This document shows, piece by piece, positions 1-6,047 of a stretch of DNA of 16,245 nucleotides. Position 1 is the stretch's first letter, and every line of letters begins with the position of its first letter. Position numbers and translations under genes: made by a program. The stretch comes from CBDTTM01 sp965363355 (GTDB lineage Bacteria; Bacillota; Negativicutes; Selenomonadales; Selenomonadaceae): positions 1 to 16,245 of the forward strand of contig CBDTTM010000040.1 in NCBI GenBank assembly GCA_965363355.1. Direction: 5' to 3'. Under the pieces are notes generated by a model. That model was given only the letters and a program-made list of their open reading frames with translations, did not search any database and was not told the origin of the DNA.

Positions 1-598
1 AGCCTTTTAGCCCCAAGGGCTTATGAAAATGTGCTAGAGAAGTGACGCCACCGGCCTCGCGAATCGCTGGCAAGGCTTCCGCTGCTGGCACATTGTAGTT
101 AAGCCCAAGGTCAGCTACCGTCGGATTGATGTAATTATCCCAAAGAGGCTGGACATGATTGCATAAATTCAAAGACACCAAGTAACGCATGATAGCATAG
201 CGATCGATTTTCCCGATCACTGCATAAGGCTCAATGAGGTCGGCTGAAATTGGTATATTCTTGCGTCCAATCCCCTCGATGAGCTCTTGCATCCGCCCTT
301 CTTTTATCCTGCGGATTTTCCCATATAACTTTTGAAAAGCCGGGTGCCTGGCATCAAACCCCAAAGCAACGATATGTAATTTTCGTTCCTTGTAATCCAC
401 TGTCATTTCCATGCCGGGGATGAATTCGAGCCCCAAAGCAAGTGCTTTGGCCGCAGCCTCATCATTTCCGGCAATTGATTCATGATCACTTAAGGTCAAC
501 GCCGATAAACCTCTCTTTTTCGCCAAAGTCACGACTTCTGTCGGCGTACAGCTTCCATCAGAAACATTCGAATGCACGTGTAAATCGATAAATTTCAT
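1..598 (-). CDS. PHP-domain phosphoesterase, 3' end outside window
   Basis: The first 199 codons of a PHP-family metal-dependent phosphoesterase are present; the C-terminus lies beyond the left edge. The N-terminus reads MKFIDLHVHSNVSDGS, with the HxH metal motif at residues 7-9, followed by a TLSDHES segment near residue 37, GMEMT near residue 64 and LAHFHKP close to the truncation. These are metal-ligand positions of the PHP fold. The family resembles the stand-alone PHP proteins of the YciV/RNase AM type, which act on phosphodiester or 3'-phosphonucleotide substrates; the exact substrate cannot be read from sequence. The ATG at 598 is preceded by a modest AAGGG ribosome site. It starts 20 bp after the uvrC stop in the same orientation, so it is probably co-transcribed with uvrC. 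Confidence 0.85.
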   Translation of the reverse strand, partial: MKFIDLHVHSNVSDGSCTPTEVVTLAKKRGLSALTLSDHESIAGNDEAAAKALALGLEFIPGMEMTVDYKERKLHIVALGFDARHPAFQKLYGKIRRIKEGRMQELIEGIGRKNIPISADLIEPYAVIGKIDRYAIMRYLVSLNLCNHVQPLWDNYINPTVADLGLNYNVPAAEALPAIREAGGVTSLAHFHKPLGLKG

Positions 599-618
599 AG
601 ATAATCCCTTCATGTTCC

Positions 619-2433
619 TTATAATTGCATTTTCTTTTGCGCAGCCAAAAAATTATATACAGCCTGCGCTGCTGGTAATGTCATGCCTGGTAATTCTGCC
701 ATATCCTCGACAGATGCTGCCTTGATTTTTGCCAAGGTACCAAAATGATCCCAAAGGATTTTGCGGCGTTTGGGGCCAATCCCATTGACATGGTCAAGAA
801 TCGATACAAGGTTTCGTTTGCCGCGCAATTTCCGATGATAGGTAATGGCAAAGCGATGTGCCTCATCGCGAATGCGCTGCATCAAATAAAGAGCCGGCGA
901 ATGGGCCGGCAAAATGACCGGATCTGAGTGCCCTTCCGTGAAGATGTATTCAAACTGCTTTGCCAGCCCGACAACAGGAACATCCAAGTGACCTGCGCCG
1001 CGAATGATCTCTAGAGCTGAGCTCAGCTGCCCTTTGCCACCATCAATAATGATGAGATCTGGCATATCTTCAAGCTCCGTTTTGCCATAGCGCCTCGCCG
1101 TGACCTCACGCATCGACAGAAAGTCATCTGGTTTTCCCTCGGTGCTTTTGATTTTAAATCGCCGATAATCGGACTTTTTGGGCAAACCATCTTCAAAAAC
1201 GACCATTGATGCAACCGTCTCGGATCCTTGTATATGGGAAATATCAAAACATTCCATGCGGCTTGGCATTTTTGTCAGCCCTAAATGACGACCCAGCTCT
1301 TCAACTGCGCCGATCGTTTGTTCATTTGCCTGTTTTATTCTAGAGGATTCATCGTTTAGATATTTGGCAGCATTGCCTTCCGCCATCTGCACGATGTCTT
1401 TTTTTGTGCCGCGCTGCGGTATTTCTAAAGCGACCTTAGCACCCTTTTTCTCACTGAGCCAATCCGAAAGCAATCCTTTTTCGTCGATTTCTATCGGTAA
1501 TAAGATTTCTCTTGGAATAAATGCCGCTCGATCGTAGTACTGCTGTAAAAAAGCTCCGAGGATCGCCGTATCGGCTTCGCCATCGCTGCCTGCCATCAAA
1601 AAATGCTCTCGCCCGACCATCTTGCCCGAGCGAACCAAAAAGACCTGCAGACAAACTCCCAGTTCGGAGCGCGCCATCCCAATAGCATCCTGGTCCCCTG
1701 AACCAGTGACGATGCTTTGCTTTTCTGTAATTTTCCGAACAGCCAAAAGCTGGTCACGCAGCCTAGCTGCCAGTTCAAAGCGAAAATCGTCGGCAGCCTG
1801 TTCCATCCGTTCTTCTAAGTTTTTTTCAACTGATTCACTACGGCCTTCCAAAAAAAGGCACACTGAGCGAATCATCGCTGCATACTCATTTTTATCGACT
1901 TTGCCAGTGCAAGGCGCCAGGCAACGCTTGATATGATATTCCAGGCAAGGCCTGTCAACGTTCATTTGCCGACAGCTGCGCAGAGGAAAAAGTCGGCGAA
2001 GCAGCTTCAAACTCTCATGCACTGCCGAAGCATTGGTATATGGACCAAAATAGCGGGCCCCATCCTTTAATACCCGGCGCGTAACAAAAACACGAGGATA
2101 ATCTTCCTGCAAGCTCACCTTTATGTAAGGATAGGTCTTATCATCTTTTAAACTGATATTATAACGAGGACGATGTTTTTTGATGAGATTGCATTCTAGT
2201 ATCAAAGCCTCAATTTCAGAGGCCGTTATAATTGTTTCAAAATCAGCTATTCGCGCAACCATGGCCTTTACTTTCGCCGAATGGTTCTTATTGCTTTGGA
2301 AATATTGGCGCACTCTGTTTTTCAAAACCACGGCCTTGCCAACGTAAATAATCTTGCCCTGCCCATCTTTCATCAAATAAACACCAGGGCGCGTCGGTAA
2401 AAGCTGCAATTTTTCTTGTACTAAATCCGTCAT
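619..2433 (-). CDS. uvrC: UvrABC system protein C (excinuclease subunit)
   Basis: UvrC makes the two incisions around a DNA lesion after UvrA/UvrB recognition. The 604-residue protein shows the full family layout: an N-terminal GIY-YIG nuclease (PGVYLMKD near residue 16, IIYVGKA near 28, catalytic Arg in KNRVR), a Cys cluster (CRQMNVDRPC then KRCLAPC) matching the UvrC iron-sulfur site, a UVR helix pair for UvrB binding, the RNase H-like C-terminal nuclease (MECFDISHIQG, LIIIDGGKGQL), and a terminal helix-hairpin-helix (HVNGIGPKRR). The frame stays open to 2499, but family alignment favours the ATG at 2433 (MTDLVQEKLQLLP). A TATAAT box at 2456-2461 lies inside the longer frame, which also argues for the shorter start. 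GGTGG sits 3 nt upstream, a rather short spacing. It is followed after 20 bp by the PHP gene. Confidence 0.95.
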   Translation of the reverse strand: MTDLVQEKLQLLPTRPGVYLMKDGQGKIIYVGKAVVLKNRVRQYFQSNKNHSAKVKAMVARIADFETIITASEIEALILECNLIKKHRPRYNISLKDDKTYPYIKVSLQEDYPRVFVTRRVLKDGARYFGPYTNASAVHESLKLLRRLFPLRSCRQMNVDRPCLEYHIKRCLAPCTGKVDKNEYAAMIRSVCLFLEGRSESVEKNLEERMEQAADDFRFELAARLRDQLLAVRKITEKQSIVTGSGDQDAIGMARSELGVCLQVFLVRSGKMVGREHFLMAGSDGEADTAILGAFLQQYYDRAAFIPREILLPIEIDEKGLLSDWLSEKKGAKVALEIPQRGTKKDIVQMAEGNAAKYLNDESSRIKQANEQTIGAVEELGRHLGLTKMPSRMECFDISHIQGSETVASMVVFEDGLPKKSDYRRFKIKSTEGKPDDFLSMREVTARRYGKTELEDMPDLIIIDGGKGQLSSALEIIRGAGHLDVPVVGLAKQFEYIFTEGHSDPVILPAHSPALYLMQRIRDEAHRFAITYHRKLRGKRNLVSILDHVNGIGPKRRKILWDHFGTLAKIKAASVEDMAELPGMTLPAAQAVYNFLAAQKKMQL

Positions 2434-2455
2434 ATTCCACCAACTTTCTTTTTCC

Positions 2456-2484
2456 ATTATACACGATTGTGAAAAAAAAAACCT
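2456..2484 (-). promoter_or_regulatory. Candidate uvrC promoter
   Basis: On the minus strand a perfect TATAAT occurs at 2461-2456. The hexamer 17 bp upstream (2484-2479, TAGGTT) is a poor -35. The start point would lie about 16 nt before the uvrC ATG at 2433. The consensus -10 is the only strong evidence. Confidence 0.35.
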
Positions 2485-2638
2485 AATTTTTTCAGCCATT
2501 TTACAAGAGGTTTTTCCCTTTGTGTTATTTTTATAAAAGACGAACTATTGCTTTTAGGCATAGTTATGTGTTAAAATTGTAATTGTTTAGATTTGACCTT
2601 AAAAACAAAAAACTCATTGTTTTTTTATGTATTTTTCA

Positions 2639-2668
2639 TTGACGAAGCTTGTATTCCATGCTTTAATA
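2639..2668 (+). promoter_or_regulatory. Candidate promoter of the biotin carboxylase gene
   Basis: TTGACG at 2639-2644 is followed 18 bp later by TTAATA (2663-2668), or 17 bp later by TTTAAT. The implied 5' leader is about 125 nt. A 9-bp inverted repeat (2646-2654 and 2676-2684) begins within the spacer. Confidence 0.35.
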
Positions 2669-2684
2669 GGCCCATATACAAGCT
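2646..2684. repeat. 9-bp perfect inverted repeat over the candidate promoter
   Basis: AGCTTGTAT at 2646-2654 is the exact reverse complement of ATACAAGCT at 2676-2684, with 21 bp between the arms. It could be an operator or the base of a leader hairpin. It matches no operator that I recognise. Confidence 0.45.
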
Positions 2685-2800
2685 CTCACGGCGTACATAT
2701 TTAAGCAGCCCAACGATTTTCCTCTCTGTTTTATTTTCGTGAAGAATGTGCTTCAACAAAATTATATTTGGTTGCATGACCACTATCAGGAGGTTTTTTT

Positions 2801-4213
2801 ATGTTTAAAAGAGTACTTATTGCCAATCGCGGTGAAATTGCCGTTCGTGTAATCCGGACATGTCAGGAGCTTGGTATCGAAACCGTAGCTGTTTATTCAG
2901 ATGCTGATAAACATGCTCTTCATGTGCAGCTTGCGGATTTATCCTGTAATATCGGACCGGCAGATGCGACAAAAAGTTATTTGAATATAGACGCGATCAT
3001 CGAAGCGGCTCGCACAATGCATGCCGAGGCAATCCATCCAGGGTATGGATTTCTCTCTGAAAATTCCGAGTTCGCCGAAAAAGTCGCAGCAGCAGGACTC
3101 ACCTTCATCGGGCCGCTAGCTGAAACCATTCTCCAAGTCGGTGACAAAGATGTTGCCCGAGCGGCGATGCAAGCCGCTGGCATTCCGATGTCCAAGGGCA
3201 GCGATCCTTTGACTGACAATGAAAGCGCTTTGGCAGCTGCTAAGGAAGTCGGCTATCCCGTTATTTTAAAACCAGTTTCTGGCGGTGGCGGCAAGGGCAT
3301 GTTCGTTGCCTACAATGACACCGATCTTGCGAATATCCTACAAATGGTAGATCTACAAAAAGTCGTCTACTATTTTGAACATTATATTGAACGTTCTCGC
3401 CATATTGAAGTCCAGATTATTGCCGACAATTACGGTACCGTAATTCATTTAGGCGAACGCGAATGCTCGTTGCAGCGTCGCAATCAAAAATTACTCGAAG
3501 AATCCCCTTCTGTCGCTTTGACGCCGGATATGCGTGCCTATGTTGGTGCGCTGGCCATCAAAGCTGCCAAAAGCATTCATTACACCAATATCGGCACCGT
3601 TGAATTCCTTTTTGATTTGAGCAACAACCAGTTTTACTTCATGGAAATCAATCCACGCATCCAGGTGGAACATGCCATAACCGAAGCGGTGACAGGCATC
3701 GATCTCGTCCGTGCCCAAATCCATATCGCCGCTGGTGAACCTCTTTCCATGAGCCAAAGCGATGTCAAGATTATCGGTCACGCCATCGAATGCCGCATCA
3801 ACGCCGAAGATCCAGATAATAATTTCTTGCCGTCTCCAGGAAAAGTTGAATTTTTCCATGAACCAGGCGGTCCACGTGTTCGCGTCGACAGCGGCATCAC
3901 TGCTGGACTCTCCATTGAGCCGTATTATGATTCTATGATTGCAAAGGTTGTCGTCCACGGACGCACGCGCGGCGATGCAATCAAAATCATGCAGCGTGCT
4001 TTAAATGAATTCAAAATTGAAGGCGAAGGCATCAAAACGACCATCTCACTTCATAAACGAATTTTAGAAGATAATTTCTTCTGTACAGGAAATATCGATA
4101 CACAATTCATCAAAAAAAGGCTGCCGGCCTATGAGCAAACACCGCCAAAACGCAAGCTCAAGGATAAGATGGATTTAGCAGCATCCATTAATAGCAGCAT
4201 GTATTACGCATAA
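2801..4213 (+). CDS. accC: Solitary biotin carboxylase (AccC/PycA-like)
   Basis: This 470-residue protein carboxylates biotin on a carrier protein using ATP and bicarbonate. It starts with the family N-terminus MFKRVLIANRGEIAVRVIRT and shows HPGYGFLSEN, the ATP-binding KPVSGGGGKGM (Lys157), RHIEVQ, RRNQK (Lys230), the metal and catalytic segment MEINPRIQVEH (Glu282, Asn284, Arg286, Glu290) and ECRINAEDP. Compared with E. coli AccC from memory, the ATP-lid region before FEHYIERSRHIEVQ is about seven residues shorter and NTR is NPR, so it looks like a divergent paralogue. No biotin carrier (accB) or carboxyltransferase gene is adjacent. It could serve acetyl-CoA carboxylase, a split pyruvate carboxylase or another acyl-CoA carboxylase; the symbol is by homology only. 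AGGAGG at 2788-2793 supports the start. It converges on nifV-alpha. Confidence 0.85.
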   Translation: MFKRVLIANRGEIAVRVIRTCQELGIETVAVYSDADKHALHVQLADLSCNIGPADATKSYLNIDAIIEAARTMHAEAIHPGYGFLSENSEFAEKVAAAGLTFIGPLAETILQVGDKDVARAAMQAAGIPMSKGSDPLTDNESALAAAKEVGYPVILKPVSGGGGKGMFVAYNDTDLANILQMVDLQKVVYYFEHYIERSRHIEVQIIADNYGTVIHLGERECSLQRRNQKLLEESPSVALTPDMRAYVGALAIKAAKSIHYTNIGTVEFLFDLSNNQFYFMEINPRIQVEHAITEAVTGIDLVRAQIHIAAGEPLSMSQSDVKIIGHAIECRINAEDPDNNFLPSPGKVEFFHEPGGPRVRVDSGITAGLSIEPYYDSMIAKVVVHGRTRGDAIKIMQRALNEFKIEGEGIKTTISLHKRILEDNFFCTGNIDTQFIKKRLPAYEQTPPKRKLKDKMDLAASINSSMYYA

Positions 4214-4265
4214 AATAAGAGAGGCTCCATAGCAGATCTGCTATGGAGCCTCTCTTATTTTATGC
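4208..4265. terminator. Bidirectional terminator: 58-bp perfect palindrome
   Basis: The sequence is perfectly self-complementary from 4208 to 4265, centred between 4236 and 4237 on GATC. It contains the last alanine codon (GCA) and TAA stop of the carboxylase gene on one arm and the last GCA codon and TAA stop of nifV-alpha on the other. A GC-rich stem core flanked by AAAATAAG/CTTATTTT gives a U-rich 3' side on each strand, as expected of a shared intrinsic terminator for convergent genes. Confidence 0.9.
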
Positions 4266-5072
4266 CAGCATTTTCCGCTGCAAAATTTCAGATGCAGCTA
4301 CAACAGCGTCATCCGCATCAAAGGAATCGAGCTGCCAATCGTATAAAAGTTCACCGGCTCGAAGGAACGGTGCAAACGAGCAGTTTCCTGTCCGCTCACC
4401 GATTCCTGCCAAAGTCACATCGACATACAAAGCACCTGCCTGTGCCGCAGCAATCGAGTTCGCCACCGCCATGCCCAAATCATTATGCGCATGAAATTCA
4501 ATTTCCATACCAGAGTCCGCTCTCAATTGTTTCACTTTTTCATAAGCGGCAAAAGGCGTCAATATTCCTAAAGTATCTGCAAATCGAATATAAGCAACTT
4601 CCATTGTTTTGAGTCTTTGTGCTAATTTGACCATAAGCTCCATCGCTGCCGCCGAAGCATCTTCAAAGCCTATCGTCACCGCATACCCTTTGCTGCGAGC
4701 CAAATCTACGCAGCATACCATCTGCTGTTCAAGCCACGCTTCATCTTTTTTTAGTTTTTCATAGATTTGCCTTTTGGAAACCGGCACGCTGATATGGATG
4801 ATATCTGGCTCACAATCAAATGACTCTGCCAAATCTTTTAGACTCAATCGGTTCCAAGCTGAAATTTTTGCCTGCTGGCATACACTCTTCATTGCCAGCA
4901 AAGCATCTTTTTCAGCTTTCCCCATCGCAGGAATTCCGCCCTCGATTTGATATACACCAGCTTGGTCAAGAATCTTTGCCAATTTCGTTTTTTCTTTGCC
5001 GCTGAAGGCAAAACCAGGACTTTGCTCACCATCACGAAGTGTCGTATCGACAATATAGCGTAAATCCATCAT
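4260..5072 (-). CDS. nifV-alpha: Homocitrate synthase, alpha part (catalytic barrel)
   Basis: This 270-residue protein is the catalytic half of a split NifV. Homocitrate synthase condenses acetyl-CoA with 2-oxoglutarate; homocitrate becomes the organic ligand of FeMo-cofactor. The N-terminal DTTLRDGEQSPG motif (residues 9-19), the EGG segment near 44 and the metal-binding HAHND (His194, His196, Asn197) mark an HMGL-like TIM barrel with an intact active site. The protein ends just after the barrel and lacks the C-terminal linker found in full-length NifV or isopropylmalate synthase; the missing part is encoded by the preceding gene. Its ATG overlaps the nifV-omega stop by 4 bp (ATGA), with GGAGG 7 nt upstream, so translation is coupled. 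It is the last gene of the nif operon. C. pasteurianum has the same omega-alpha order. Confidence 0.9.
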   Translation of the reverse strand: MMDLRYIVDTTLRDGEQSPGFAFSGKEKTKLAKILDQAGVYQIEGGIPAMGKAEKDALLAMKSVCQQAKISAWNRLSLKDLAESFDCEPDIIHISVPVSKRQIYEKLKKDEAWLEQQMVCCVDLARSKGYAVTIGFEDASAAAMELMVKLAQRLKTMEVAYIRFADTLGILTPFAAYEKVKQLRADSGMEIEFHAHNDLGMAVANSIAAAQAGALYVDVTLAGIGERTGNCSFAPFLRAGELLYDWQLDSFDADDAVVAASEILQRKMLA

Positions 5073-6028
5073 AGCTTCGCCTCCTTCACTAAAACAACAA
5101 ATTCTTCATCGCTTAGACTCGTCTGTTTTTCAATGCTTTTTTTCTGAACCTTTACTAAGAGATCTGCTACTTGTTTTTCTGGAAACTCAAGCCCCATTTC
5201 TTCCAGTTTAGCCAAAACGGCTTGTCTCCCCGAATGCTTGCCCATGACAAAGTTTCGTTCCAATCCGACAAATTGCGGCGGATACGGTTCATACAGACGA
5301 GGATCTTTTAAGATGCCATCGACATGAATGCCCGCTTCTACCGCAAAAATATGTTTTCCCAGCACAGGTTTTTGCGCCGAAATCGTATCGCCTATGATCT
5401 GTTCAAATACACTTCGAACTTGCTGAAGCTGCGCTAAACTTTGCAGATTTTCCATAGTTCCAGCCAAATAAAGCGCTAATAACACTTCTTCAGTACAGGC
5501 ATGGCTGCCAATTCCGGCAAATGTCGTCGCGGCATGGCCGCCCAGTAAACAAAATTCAACGGCCAGTGCCGTTGCCATCCCCAAGGAATTTCCAGGCATA
5601 AGTTCTAAGTCTGGCTGTTTTTCTAACAAATCTTCAAAGCAGCACTTAGCATCGATCCCCATTAAATCATCACAGCCGCAAAGCCGGCGAAAGGCCAGCT
5701 CCGGCCCAATGCCAGTCCGAGCTCGCCAGCCATGCAGATTCAATTCGACAAACGAGTCTCTCTCTGTTTTTATAGCCCTATCTAAAAGAAGGTACCCATC
5801 AAACCCCGGATACTTCTTGATTTGCTGCAAGTTTTCAACGCGCAGAAAATATTCTCTGCCCGGAGGAAACGGCGCGAACCGTTGGATTTTTTCATAAACA
5901 AGGATCGACATTTCAATTGCCTGCAATGGCAATTTCGCCAAGAGCAATAGTAGTGTCCTCAACGTACTCGGCGCCGTATCATATCCATCCAGACAAGCCA
6001 ACGTACAATCCGTCAACACATGTTTCAT
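5069..6028 (-). CDS. nifV-omega: Homocitrate synthase, omega part (degenerate barrel plus C-terminal linker)
   Basis: This 319-residue protein is the second half of a split homocitrate synthase. Residues 1 to about 215 still align to the HMGL barrel, but the motifs are eroded: TDCTLACLDGYD replaces DTTLRDGEQ and LMPGNSLGM replaces HAHNDLGM. From about residue 225 the C-terminal linker of homocitrate and isopropylmalate synthases is well conserved (GKHIFAVEAGIHVDGI with His235, then MGKHSGRQAV). It is therefore not a simple gene break: omega looks like a full-length paralogue that lost its own catalytic site and supplies the linker in trans to nifV-alpha. That last step is inference. The start at 6028 has AGGAGGG 5 nt upstream and lies 19 bp after the nifN-B stop. 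Confidence 0.85.
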   Translation of the reverse strand: MKHVLTDCTLACLDGYDTAPSTLRTLLLLLAKLPLQAIEMSILVYEKIQRFAPFPPGREYFLRVENLQQIKKYPGFDGYLLLDRAIKTERDSFVELNLHGWRARTGIGPELAFRRLCGCDDLMGIDAKCCFEDLLEKQPDLELMPGNSLGMATALAVEFCLLGGHAATTFAGIGSHACTEEVLLALYLAGTMENLQSLAQLQQVRSVFEQIIGDTISAQKPVLGKHIFAVEAGIHVDGILKDPRLYEPYPPQFVGLERNFVMGKHSGRQAVLAKLEEMGLEFPEKQVADLLVKVQKKSIEKQTSLSDEEFVVLVKEAKL

Positions 6029-6047
6029 CGAATCCCTCCTTTTAAAG

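Larger units (their letters stand above)
2434..2800. other. Divergent intergenic region between uvrC and the biotin carboxylase gene
   Basis: This AT-rich spacer of 367 bp separates two divergent genes. It holds a candidate -10 for uvrC (ATTATA on the plus strand at 2456-2461), a candidate promoter for the carboxylase gene near 2639-2668 overlapped by a 9-bp inverted repeat, and the AGGAGG ribosome site at 2788-2793. I see no small gene or RNA gene in it. Confidence 0.6.

Noticed and set aside
619..2499. Longer UvrC starting at 2499
   Set aside because: The extra 22 residues do not fit the family N-terminus, there is no ribosome site, and a TATAAT box lies within the extension.
3491..3958. 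Open frame of 155 codons opposite the biotin carboxylase gene
   Set aside because: It is the antisense shadow of a conserved gene; no ribosome site or recognisable domain supports it.
4260..6028. Frameshifted nifV pseudogene
   Set aside because: Both halves have their own strong ribosome sites and start codons, overlap only by ATGA, contain duplicated barrel sequence, and match the split arrangement known in C. pasteurianum.
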